NCBI GenBank assembly: GCA_947303825.1
Contig: CAMYZK010000018.1
Location: forward strand, 1-16,846
Direction of reading: 5' to 3'
Source: an uncultured Prevotella sp.
GTDB lineage: Bacteria > Bacteroidota > Bacteroidia > Bacteroidales > Bacteroidaceae
DNA: 16,846 bases
Shown: positions 1 to 7,641 of the stretch, in pieces
Layout of the letters: every line of letters starts with the position of its first letter
Position numbering within the stretch: position 1 is the first letter of the stretch
The notes under the pieces: model-generated
The model's input: the letters and a program-made list of their open reading frames with translations, nothing else
Databases searched by the model: none
What the model was told of the DNA's origin: nothing
Made by a program: the position numbers and the translations under genes

Positions 1-1165
1 GGTCTTCTGCCGTGAAGATAAAGATGTTGGGACGGCGCTTGTAGCGCTTGGCGGTATCGCCCTCCTTGTAGTAGTGGCCACGACGCTCGTCGTTCTTGGC
101 AGCTTTCTCCTGCTCCTCTGCCAGGCGGTTGGCCTCCTCGCGCGTCTGCTGCTTTAGCATGCGGTCTTCCATGCCGTCAACATCTTTCATGCCGAAGCCG
201 GTGGCGAGAATGGTTACCTTGACGCGCTTGCCAAGCTCGGGATCGACGGCAACGCCCCACTTGAACACGAAGTCGGAACCGAACTTATCCATGAACTCAT
301 GTACGTAGTTCATCTCCTCCATCATGAAGTTGTCCTTGGAGTCTTTCTGATGCGAGAACGAGATATTGAGCAGTATCTTCTTGGAATTGAAGATGTCGTT
401 GTCGTTGAGCAGCGGTGAGTTGAGAGCATCGTCAATAGCCTTCTTCACACGGTCTTCACCCTCTCCGTAGCCTGTCGACATAATGGCCACGCCGCCGTCC
501 TGTAGCACGGTCTTGACATCGTTGAAGTCCAGGTTCATGGTACCATGGAGGGTGATGATCTCGGCTATTGACTTGGCTGCCACCGAGAGAGTGTCGTCGG
601 CCTTGCCAAAGGCATCGAGGAACGAGAGGTCAGGGTATATCTCACGCAGACGCTCGTTGTTGATGACGAGCAGTGCATCTACATGCTTCGACATCTCCTC
701 AACACCGTCAAGAGCCTGGTCTATCTTACGGTTGCCCTCAAAGCGGAAGGGTATGGTAACGATGCCCACAGTGAGGATGTCCATCTCTTTCGAGACGCGG
801 GCAATGACGGGGGCTGCGCCGGTGCCGGTGCCACCGCCCATGCCAGCGGTGATAAAGGCCATGCGTGTGCCGTCGTTGAGCATATTGCGGATGTCCTGCA
901 GGCTCTCCTCGGCAGCGGCGCGAGCCTTCTCTGGACGGTTGCCAGCGCCAAGGCCCTCACTGCCCAGCTGTAGCTTGAGGGGCACAGGCGAGTCGTTGAG
1001 TGCCTGGTTGTCGGTGTTGCACACTACGAAGGTAACGTCGTGTATACCTTCCTTATACATGTGGTTGACAGCATTGCCGCCACCGCCGCCTACGCCGATG
1101 ACCTTGATGATGCTGTGCTTCTCTTCGGGAACGCCGAAGTCAACTAGTATATCGTTGTTGTTCAT
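1..1165 (-). CDS. ftsZ: Cell division GTPase FtsZ (partial, 3' end outside window)
   Basis: FtsZ is the tubulin-like GTPase that polymerises at mid-cell into the Z-ring and recruits the divisome. Read from the ATG at 1163-1165, 388 residues are visible with no stop before the window edge. The nucleotide-binding glycine-rich segment (VGGGGGNAV) lies at residues 25-33, the tubulin signature GGGTGTGAAP near residue 110, and the T7-loop region NLDFNDV further on; the catalytic core therefore looks intact. After the globular domain comes a charged linker rich in Glu, Lys and Arg, then RRPNIFIFTAED at the edge. The extreme C-terminal peptide that binds FtsA is not visible. The gene is last in the visible cluster, 60 bp after ftsA, the usual ftsQ-ftsA-ftsZ order. 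Confidence 0.97.
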   Translation of the reverse strand, partial: MNNNDILVDFGVPEEKHSIIKVIGVGGGGGNAVNHMYKEGIHDVTFVVCNTDNQALNDSPVPLKLQLGSEGLGAGNRPEKARAAAEESLQDIRNMLNDGTRMAFITAGMGGGTGTGAAPVIARVSKEMDILTVGIVTIPFRFEGNRKIDQALDGVEEMSKHVDALLVINNERLREIYPDLSFLDAFGKADDTLSVAAKSIAEIITLHGTMNLDFNDVKTVLQDGGVAIMSTGYGEGEDRVKKAIDDALNSPLLNDNDIFNSKKILLNISFSHQKDSKDNFMMEEMNYVHEFMDKFGSDFVFKWGVAVDPELGKRVKVTILATGFGMKDVDGMEDRMLKQQTREEANRLAEEQEKAAKNDERRGHYYKEGDTAKRYKRRPNIFIFTAED

Positions 1166-1179
1166 TGTCTTTTCTTTTT

Positions 1180-1225
1180 GGGGACTTGTTGGGATTAATT
1201 GGAACTTTGGGGGGACTTGTCGGGA
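1180..1225. repeat. 15-bp direct repeat in the ftsA-ftsZ gap
   Basis: The plus strand has ggggacttgttggga at 1180-1194 and ggggacttgtcggga at 1211-1225: the same 15-mer with one mismatch, 31 bp apart. Together they occupy most of the 60-bp spacer between the ftsA stop and the ftsZ start. The copy at 1211-1225 directly abuts the ftsA stop codon. No promoter-like TAnnTTTG was seen in the gap. Confidence 0.75.
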
Positions 1226-2683
1226 CTACTCATCAGAGACAATATCCTTGCCTATCTGTGAAATAGTGCGCTTGAAGCGGCTCCAGCGGCTGTTCTCTTT
1301 CTTGCGGCGACGCTCTTCTTCCTCTTCCTGCTCGCGACGCTCACGCTCCAGACGCTCTTCCTCTTCTCTCTTGCGACGAGCCTCCTCCTCGGCAGCCGCC
1401 TCTTCCTGGGCAGTGCGTATGGTGCCTGCCTCGGTCTCGCTTTGCTGGCGGGCTTTGCGCTCCAGCGGCAGAGGACCGTCCATGTGCTGGTCGTCGCCAA
1501 AGAGACTGTTGCCATTGAGATTGATGGCAAAGCCGGCACAGTTGATGTCGCCCTTGGCAAGCAGTCCCAGCAGGGTGTTGTACATACCGTTGCGCGCCTT
1601 GAGAGTCTCTATGCTGGTATTGATGGAGGTGGTGACAAACTTGGCCACACGCACCTTTTCTATACGGGTGAACATAGAGAATGCCTTATCAATATTCTTC
1701 ATGTTGGCACCGCCACCGGTAAGGATGATGCCACCCAGCAGCTTGTCGGAGTACTCGGATGGTATCTGTGCCCCGACATTCTCTATAATCTCCTGCATGC
1801 GACCCTCAACAATCTCTATGAAACGGCGGCTCTCCACCTGCCGCTCGTGATCTATACTGAACTTCAGCGTGGGATCGATATCATTGTTGTCGGTGTAGGC
1901 CGAGGCATATTTGAGCTTCATCTGCTCGGCATCGCCTTCCTCCATCTGCATGGATGCGATATCCTTGGTAACATTGTTTGAGCCGAGAGGAATGACGGCA
2001 AGATGGCGCAACACGTTCTTCCAGAACACGCTGACGGTAGTGGTGTCGGCACCAATGTCAACGAGTGCACAACCAGAGCGTTTCTCTGCCTCGGTGAGCA
2101 CCACATTGGCCAGTGCCAGTGGGGAGAGATACATCTCGGGCACCTTGATGTTGGCAGTCTCAAAGCAGTGGTTGAGATTCTGGAAGAAAGCCTTCCTTAC
2201 AAGGATGTTCAGGAAGTTGCCTTCCAGCCTGGAAGCCCTGATGCCTACAGGATCTTTCTGGAGCTGGGAGTCAACACGGTACTCCTGCTCGGCCACGTCC
2301 AATATCTTCTGGTCGGGATAATCCAGGGCGAGGTTTGCATCCATCAGCTCCACCACCATCTCCTGAGTGATAATGCTGTCGGCAGGCAGGTCGCGCGACA
2401 CAGAGTTGAGAACGGAACGAAGCGACTGTCCTCCCACACCCACGAACACCTGCACGATATGGGTCTTGAGCTGTGCTTCGAGCCTGCTGACAATACGCTG
2501 CAGACACAGTGCAGTCTTGTCGATGTTGTAAACTACGCCCTTGCGTATGAACGACGACGAGTCTTCCTTGGCCATGGCCAGCACCGAGATGCTACCATCG
2601 GGCTTCTTCTGTCCGGCAATGCCTGTCACCTTGGATGAACCAAGCTCTATTGCCACAATAAAATCTTTCTGTTCTACCACCAT
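1226..2683 (-). CDS. ftsA: Cell division protein FtsA
   Basis: FtsA is an actin-fold ATPase that anchors FtsZ filaments to the cytoplasmic membrane and links them to downstream divisome proteins. In the 485 residues the actin-family nucleotide motifs are visible: phosphate-1 (ELGSSKVTGI, residues 13-22), phosphate-2 (VDIGADTTTVS, about 208-218) and the adenosine motif (LTGGGANMKN, about 321-330). The protein is longer than the roughly 420-residue E. coli FtsA. The extra length is a Glu/Arg-rich, probably helical linker (about 425-463) before a C-terminal basic amphipathic segment (about 465-482), which fits the membrane-targeting helix. The ATG start lies 4 bp after the ftsQ stop, which suggests translational coupling. 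Confidence 0.96.
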   Translation of the reverse strand: MVVEQKDFIVAIELGSSKVTGIAGQKKPDGSISVLAMAKEDSSSFIRKGVVYNIDKTALCLQRIVSRLEAQLKTHIVQVFVGVGGQSLRSVLNSVSRDLPADSIITQEMVVELMDANLALDYPDQKILDVAEQEYRVDSQLQKDPVGIRASRLEGNFLNILVRKAFFQNLNHCFETANIKVPEMYLSPLALANVVLTEAEKRSGCALVDIGADTTTVSVFWKNVLRHLAVIPLGSNNVTKDIASMQMEEGDAEQMKLKYASAYTDNNDIDPTLKFSIDHERQVESRRFIEIVEGRMQEIIENVGAQIPSEYSDKLLGGIILTGGGANMKNIDKAFSMFTRIEKVRVAKFVTTSINTSIETLKARNGMYNTLLGLLAKGDINCAGFAINLNGNSLFGDDQHMDGPLPLERKARQQSETEAGTIRTAQEEAAAEEEARRKREEEERLERERREQEEEEERRRKKENSRWSRFKRTISQIGKDIVSDE

Positions 2684-2687
2684 ATTT

Positions 2688-3758
2688 TTACTTTTTTTTG
2701 TTGTTTGCTGTTTTTACATTTGCTGCCTTGCCCGTTGCAGGTTTCTTTTCTACAGACTTTACGGCTGCCGCCTTGACCGTTGGCTGCTTCTTGTCTGAAG
2801 TTTTATTGGTTACCGGCTTGTTACCAGTAGTATTCTTGACTACAGGCTTGGCCGTTGCAGGTTTACTCTCAGCAGGCTTGGCCGTTGCAGGCTTACTGTC
2901 AGCAGGTTTGGTTTCTACAGGCTTTGTTTTTACAGAATCACTGTTCTGTGGCTTGCTGTCGGCCGGAACGATGTCCTGTGGTTTGCTCACAACCTGCTTA
3001 TTGGTATTACCACTTGTCCTCTTCTTGCATACTATCTGATTGCTATACTCAACGCTTATACGCGAATACTTGTTCCATCCGGCCTGGCTAAGGCCATACT
3101 TATAGAACTTCTGAAGCCTCTCCAGTTTCTTCGTAACACCAACGGGTCGGCCAAGGTACAGTATATGATTGCCCACGCGTGGAACCATCTCTACGGTGCT
3201 GTCGGCCAGCACGTTTATCTGCACTATCTGGTTGCGCCAGAAGTCATCGGCCACGACGATGCGCCCTATGGGTGCAAGCACCCTCGCTGCATAATTGCGG
3301 TCTATGCACCCCGTGGCAACAATGAGGTTGCATGTGTAACCCGTATTCTGCAATGTCTTTCCTTCCTTGTCGACGTAGTAATCGTCGCCATTGCTTGCCA
3401 TCACTCTGATGACAGGCACCCGTTCGCTGATTCTTATACAGACCTTGCCGCTGGGAGTCTTGTAGCACTCTGCATTGTCTATGAGCTGTTGGGCCTGAAG
3501 CCTCTCCTCTATTGTACGCAGGTTGACATCGGACATTCTGCGGCCTATGGGACTCAGTTTCTGCTCAATGAGCATCTGCCTGACACTCGCCGGAGTGAGG
3601 AAGCCTGCTATCACACCCCTGTCGATAGTTACCTCAACATCGGTGCACACACGCTCCTTATCTGCCGACTTGCTGAACGCAGTGACTGCCAGCAGCAGAT
3701 AAATCACAATGACGACATTGATGCTTACGGTAAGTATTTTCTTCCATTTCATAGGCAT
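2688..3758 (-). CDS. ftsQ: Cell division protein FtsQ with a long Lys/Pro/Ala-rich tail
   Basis: FtsQ is a bitopic inner-membrane scaffold of the divisome with a periplasmic POTRA and beta domain. A short basic N-terminus (MKWKK) is followed by one membrane segment at about residues 9-28. The folded periplasmic part runs to about residue 244 and includes a RISERVPVIRV stretch typical of the end of FtsQ POTRA domains. From about 245 to 356 the protein is low-complexity, rich in Lys, Pro, Ala and Thr, with an exact protein repeat of the KPATAKPAES type; E. coli FtsQ (276 residues) has no such tail. An alternative ATG at 3750-3752 would remove two residues. The gene lies between murC and ftsA; family membership rests on position and architecture more than on strong motifs. 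Confidence 0.9.
   Translation of the reverse strand: MPMKWKKILTVSINVVIVIYLLLAVTAFSKSADKERVCTDVEVTIDRGVIAGFLTPASVRQMLIEQKLSPIGRRMSDVNLRTIEERLQAQQLIDNAECYKTPSGKVCIRISERVPVIRVMASNGDDYYVDKEGKTLQNTGYTCNLIVATGCIDRNYAARVLAPIGRIVVADDFWRNQIVQINVLADSTVEMVPRVGNHILYLGRPVGVTKKLERLQKFYKYGLSQAGWNKYSRISVEYSNQIVCKKRTSGNTNKQVVSKPQDIVPADSKPQNSDSVKTKPVETKPADSKPATAKPAESKPATAKPVVKNTTGNKPVTNKTSDKKQPTVKAAAVKSVEKKPATGKAANVKTANNKKK
2844..2903. repeat. Two tandem 30-bp units inside the ftsQ tail
   Basis: Two adjacent 30-bp copies (2844-2873 and 2874-2903) differ at only two positions and encode the duplicated KPATAKPAES peptide. A third, degraded copy seems to begin at 2904. The unit is a multiple of three, so gain or loss of copies would keep the reading frame. 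Confidence 0.8.
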
Positions 3759-3777
3759 GAAAGTCTGTTTTGTTGTT

Positions 3778-5163
3778 CTACTTATGTGTCACTCTACGTT
3801 TCAGTATATTGGCTATCTGAGGCATCATTGCATCCAGGTCACCGGCTCCAAGAATGATAAGCACATCGAACTGACGTTTCTTTACCAGAGGAATGACATC
3901 GTCCTTGGATATCAGCTGTTTCTCCACCTTCGGGTCAAGGTTGTCGTAGATGAGCTGCGAGGAAACACCCTCAATAGGCTTCTCACGAGCCGGATAGATC
4001 TCGGTGAGTATCACCTCGTCTAGCAGGCTGAGAGCCTGGGCAAACTCTTTGTAGAAGTCGCGGGTACGTGTAAAGAGATGCGGCTGGAAGATGGCCGTTA
4101 TATGGCGGTCGCTATACAGCTGTCTCATGCTCCTGGCACTCTGCAGTATCTCGTTGGGATGGTGGGCATAGTCGCTAAGCAGCACCAGCGAGGGAGTGTT
4201 GATCTTAAAGTCAAAACGGCGGTCTACGCCACTGAACGACAGCATGCCTACGCGCAGCTCCTCTGACGTGCAGCCAGCCAGCTGTGCCATGGCCATGGCA
4301 GCAATGCCGTTCTCTATATTGATGGGCACAGGCTGTCCAAGCTCCACATTCTTCACGGTCTCTATGGGAGACACGAAGTCGAATGTTATACGCCCTTTCT
4401 CTATACGGACGTTGGCAGCATGGAAGTCGCCCTCGTCAAGGCTGTACTCATAGCGGCGCACACCTTCCTGCAGCCGTTCCTTCATCTCCAGTCCACGATG
4501 CACTATCAGTGCCCCCTCGGGCTGAATGAGTGAGGAGTAATGGGCAAAGCTCTCCAGGTATGCCTCCTTGGTGCCGTAGATGTCCAGGTGGTCAGGGTCG
4601 GTGCTGGTGATGACAGAGATGTAAGGCGTGAGCCAGTGGAACGACCTGTCGAACTCGTCAGCCTCGATTACCACATACTCAGACTTGCTGAGGATATAGT
4701 TGGTGCCGTAGTTCTTGGCAATGCCTCCCAAGAAAGCATTGCAGTCAATATGGCTCTGATGCATGATGTGTGCACACATGCTCGAAGTGGTGGTCTTGCC
4801 ATGTGTTCCTGCCACACACAAGCCACGCATCTGGCGTGTCAGGGTGCCAAGCACCTGTGCTCGCTTCTGTATCTCAAAGCCATTGGCACGGAAGTACTGC
4901 AGCTCCTTGTGGCTCTCTGGAATGGCTGGAGTGTATACCACAAGGGTATGGTCGCGCTTCTTGCACGTATGGGGTATCTCGTCAACATTCTCCTCATAGT
5001 GTAGCAGGGCACCTTCTTTCTCCAGACGGCTGGTAAGTTCGGTGGGAGTCTTGTCGTAACCGCCCACCACTAGTCCGCGACTGATGAAATAGCGCACCAG
5101 GGCACTCATGCCTATGCCTCCGGCACCAATAAAATAGAGAGCTTTTATATCTTTCAGGTTCAT
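3778..5163 (-). CDS. murC: UDP-N-acetylmuramate--L-alanine ligase MurC
   Basis: MurC is the cytoplasmic ATP-dependent ligase that adds the first residue, L-alanine, to UDP-MurNAc. The 461-residue protein shows the expected Mur ligase layout: an N-terminal UDP-binding Rossmann segment with GAGGIGMSA (residues 13-21), the ATP-binding loop AGTHGKTTT (118-126), the EADEFDRSF segment (167-175) and the DPDHLDIYG motif (about 189-197) of the central domain. A C-terminal domain follows with DYAHHPNEI, whose first half matches the MurC/MurE-type DYAH motif. Length is close to E. coli MurC (491). The start is an ATG 13 bp after the murG stop; a 19-bp gap separates it from ftsQ. Confidence 0.97.
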   Translation of the reverse strand: MNLKDIKALYFIGAGGIGMSALVRYFISRGLVVGGYDKTPTELTSRLEKEGALLHYEENVDEIPHTCKKRDHTLVVYTPAIPESHKELQYFRANGFEIQKRAQVLGTLTRQMRGLCVAGTHGKTTTSSMCAHIMHQSHIDCNAFLGGIAKNYGTNYILSKSEYVVIEADEFDRSFHWLTPYISVITSTDPDHLDIYGTKEAYLESFAHYSSLIQPEGALIVHRGLEMKERLQEGVRRYEYSLDEGDFHAANVRIEKGRITFDFVSPIETVKNVELGQPVPINIENGIAAMAMAQLAGCTSEELRVGMLSFSGVDRRFDFKINTPSLVLLSDYAHHPNEILQSARSMRQLYSDRHITAIFQPHLFTRTRDFYKEFAQALSLLDEVILTEIYPAREKPIEGVSSQLIYDNLDPKVEKQLISKDDVIPLVKKRQFDVLIILGAGDLDAMMPQIANILKRRVTHK

Positions 5164-5176
5164 TATTCCAAAATTT

Positions 5177-6289
5177 TTATTTATTATTTGCCAGGGCTAT
5201 AACCTCCTGAGCTATTATCTTTGCAGAGTCGGGCAGTGCCATCTTCAGCACATTCCTGCCAAGCGACTCCAGCTTCTTGTCATCTTTTACAGTCTCTATA
5301 GCAAGGTCAATAAGCTGGTCTATGGCATCGCTGTCCTTGACACACAAGGCAGCCTGTCTGTTGACCAGTGCCATGGCATTCTTGGTCTGATGGTCTTCTG
5401 CCACATTAGGACTAGGCACCAGTATGACAGGCTTGCCCAGCAGACAGAACTCGCTGATGGAGCCTGCACCTGCCCGGCTTACCACCAGGTCGGCAGCACG
5501 ATAGGCAGCTGCCATGTCGGCAATGAAGTCGCACACCATCAGATTGTCGGGTTTGCCCTGCTGCTCCAGTACATGCTTTATTGTCTCGCTGTAATACTTT
5601 CCCGTCTGCCAGATGAACTGTATGCCCGTCTGTGCTATCTCTTCAAGATGCGACAGCACACTCTCGTTGAGCGTGCGTGCGCCAAGGCTTCCTCCCACCA
5701 GCAGCACAGTCTTCTTCTCTGCATCAAGCCCATAGCCAGCCAAGGCCTCCTGGCGCGTCACAGTGGAACTGAGCAATGCCTGACGCACAGGATTGCCCGT
5801 CAGCATAATCTTCTCTTTGGGGAAGAAACGCTCCATACCCTCATAGGCCACACATATCTTTGAGGCTTTCTTGGCCAGCAGCTTGTTGGTAACTCCGGCG
5901 TAGGAGTTCTGCTCCTGTATGAGGCAGGGCACTCCCATGGCAGCGGCCTTGTTAAGCGTAGGGCCACTGGCATAGCCGCCCACTCCCACTGCCACCATAG
6001 GATTGAACTCCCTGATAATCTGCTTTGCCATGCGCTGGCTCTTCCACACCTTCCAGAGCACCTTAACATTCTTCAACAGGTTCTTGCGGTCGAAGCCCAT
6101 GATGGGCAGACCCTTTATCTCATAGCCAGCCTGGGGCACACGCTGCATCTCCATTCTGCCCAATGCTCCTACAAACAGTATCTTCGTACTGGGCAGAAGC
6201 TCACGAATGGCGTTTGCTATGCTGATGGCCGGGAAGATATGTCCGCCAGTGCCACCTCCGCTTATTATGACTCTCAACTCTTCTTTCAT
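5177..6289 (-). CDS. murG: Lipid II-forming N-acetylglucosaminyltransferase MurG
   Basis: MurG transfers GlcNAc from UDP-GlcNAc to lipid I on the cytoplasmic face of the membrane, producing lipid II. The 370 residues have the N-terminal glycine loop GGGTGGHIFPA (11-21), the conserved QEQNSYAGVTN segment (125-135), a second glycine loop GGSLGA (199-204) and the UDP-GlcNAc binding stretch SRAGAGSISE (271-280), followed by AEDHQTKNA (297-305). This is the complete GT-B fold expected for the family. The start codon overlaps the ftsW stop by 4 bp (ATGA), a sign of coupled translation of the flippase/polymerase and transferase steps. Confidence 0.97.
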   Translation of the reverse strand: MKEELRVIISGGGTGGHIFPAISIANAIRELLPSTKILFVGALGRMEMQRVPQAGYEIKGLPIMGFDRKNLLKNVKVLWKVWKSQRMAKQIIREFNPMVAVGVGGYASGPTLNKAAAMGVPCLIQEQNSYAGVTNKLLAKKASKICVAYEGMERFFPKEKIMLTGNPVRQALLSSTVTRQEALAGYGLDAEKKTVLLVGGSLGARTLNESVLSHLEEIAQTGIQFIWQTGKYYSETIKHVLEQQGKPDNLMVCDFIADMAAAYRAADLVVSRAGAGSISEFCLLGKPVILVPSPNVAEDHQTKNAMALVNRQAALCVKDSDAIDQLIDLAIETVKDDKKLESLGRNVLKMALPDSAKIIAQEVIALANNK

Positions 6290-7572
6290 ACTTCTTCTGT
6301 TATTATTTTGCGTCTTGACTGTCGCACTTTCACATCACTCATCTTAGCAGAGCGGCTAACGCTCAATATGGCACCTATATATGCACAACTGACAAGGGTA
6401 GACGTACCGCCCTTCGACACCAGCGGCAGGGGCTGACCAGTAACCGGCCCTATTCCTACAGCCACCATCATATTGATAGCAGCCTGTGCCACAAGGAGCA
6501 GAGCCATTCCCATAACAAGGAATGCAGGGAAATTGTTCTCACAACGCCCGGCAATCCTAGCCGACCTGAACAACAGAATGATATATAGGAAGACCACCGC
6601 TATAGCCCCTATCAGTCCCATCTCTTCTATGATGATAGAGAAGATGAAGTCGGAAAAGGCCTGAGGCAGGTATTCTCTCTCTACAGAGTTGCCGGGGCCC
6701 TTGCCCAGCACCCCCGACGAGGCTATGGCAAAATTGGAGTGTGCCACCTGGAAGTTGTCCCTTACACTGTACTCCTTCGGGTCTTCAGGGCGTGCATTAT
6801 GACTCAACAGACGGTTTCTCCACGTGCCAAAGCGATGGAACACCTTGCCAAACACCCCTTCGTCTTTCTTTGAGGTATCGCTGCCCTTGGCCATCTCTGT
6901 CTTGGCTTCCTTTCCGTCTTTGCCTTCATCCTCTTCAGGAGCGGCAATGCTGCCAAGGAGAAACACCACCGCACCCATCAGTGCCAAGGCACCCATGAGC
7001 TTACCCAGCTGTTTGAGGGGCACCCTGCCAAGATACATCATCAAGACGATGACAGCAAAGAGGAGCATGGCTGTTGACAGGTTCTCCACGCCAATAAGCA
7101 TCAGCGTAGGCACAACGACGAAAAGCACGTATTTGATGGCCTTTGGCGCAGCGCCAGTGCCGTCTTCACGCTGCATGGCACTCAGTATCTGAGCCGTGGC
7201 AAGCACCATAGTGCCCTTGGCCAACTCGGAAGGCTGGAATGTGAAGCCTGGCAGCTGGATGACGCGGTTGGCACCGTTGATGCTCTCGCCAAAGAAAAGC
7301 ACCCACAGCAAAGTGGCATAGGATATGAGCAGGAGCACTGGTGTCATAAGTTTGAAATAGCGGCAAGGAATGTTAAGAATGACAATGGTAATAGCAATGC
7401 CAAAGCCTATAGTGCCCACATGGTATATGATGGGCCCCATGAAGTTCTGGCTCTTGTATGACAGTGTGCTCGAAGCCGAGAACACCTCAATGATGCTTAT
7501 AAGGCAGAGGAAGAAGAACACTGTCCAGATGCCCTTGTCGCCTTTGAAAAGATTGCTTAGTTTCTTGTTCAT
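6286..7572 (-). CDS. ftsW: Septal peptidoglycan polymerase FtsW (SEDS family)
   Basis: FtsW is the SEDS-family glycosyltransferase that polymerises lipid II at the septum together with its partner transpeptidase FtsI. From the ATG at 7570-7572 the protein has 428 residues and about ten hydrophobic segments. Family motifs are present: FQPSELAK (112-119), ENLSTAM (163-169), the periplasmic loop ending in LPQAFSDFIF with an Asp (308) where the catalytic Asp is expected, and GPVTGQPLPLVSKGGTS (375-391). A highly charged insert, about residues 211-239 (rich in Glu, Asp and Lys), precedes the big periplasmic loop. A TTG 27 bp upstream would extend the protein, but the ATG is preferred: the extra residues are polar and the family starts near here. 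Confidence 0.94.
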   Translation of the reverse strand: MNKKLSNLFKGDKGIWTVFFFLCLISIIEVFSASSTLSYKSQNFMGPIIYHVGTIGFGIAITIVILNIPCRYFKLMTPVLLLISYATLLWVLFFGESINGANRVIQLPGFTFQPSELAKGTMVLATAQILSAMQREDGTGAAPKAIKYVLFVVVPTLMLIGVENLSTAMLLFAVIVLMMYLGRVPLKQLGKLMGALALMGAVVFLLGSIAAPEEDEGKDGKEAKTEMAKGSDTSKKDEGVFGKVFHRFGTWRNRLLSHNARPEDPKEYSVRDNFQVAHSNFAIASSGVLGKGPGNSVEREYLPQAFSDFIFSIIIEEMGLIGAIAVVFLYIILLFRSARIAGRCENNFPAFLVMGMALLLVAQAAINMMVAVGIGPVTGQPLPLVSKGGTSTLVSCAYIGAILSVSRSAKMSDVKVRQSRRKIITEEV

Positions 7573-7601
7573 TCCTTTTCTTTTTCCAGGTTTTTCCAAA
7601 A

Positions 7602-7637
7602 CCTACTACACCTACTACACCTACAAAACCTACTACC
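7602..7637. repeat. 9-bp tandem repeat in the murD-ftsW gap
   Basis: Four consecutive 9-bp units on the plus strand: cctactaca, cctactaca, cctacaaaa and cctactacc. They fill about half of the 69-bp spacer between the murD stop (7642-7644) and the ftsW ATG. No stem or terminator accompanies them. Confidence 0.8.
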
Positions 7638-7641
7638 CTTC

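Noticed and set aside
483..1850. A 455-codon plus-strand frame across ftsZ and ftsA
   Set aside because: It is antisense to two clear division genes, rich in Ser, Arg and Leu as expected of a shadow frame, and shows no known domain.
6286..7599. TTG start giving an FtsW nine residues longer
   Set aside because: The added residues are polar and come from the spacer; an ATG at 7570-7572 gives the expected N-terminus.
7595..7632. TAGGTTTTG sequences before ftsW as internal promoters
   Set aside because: They are off by one base from TAnnTTTG spacing and belong to the 9-bp repeat; no -33 element seen.
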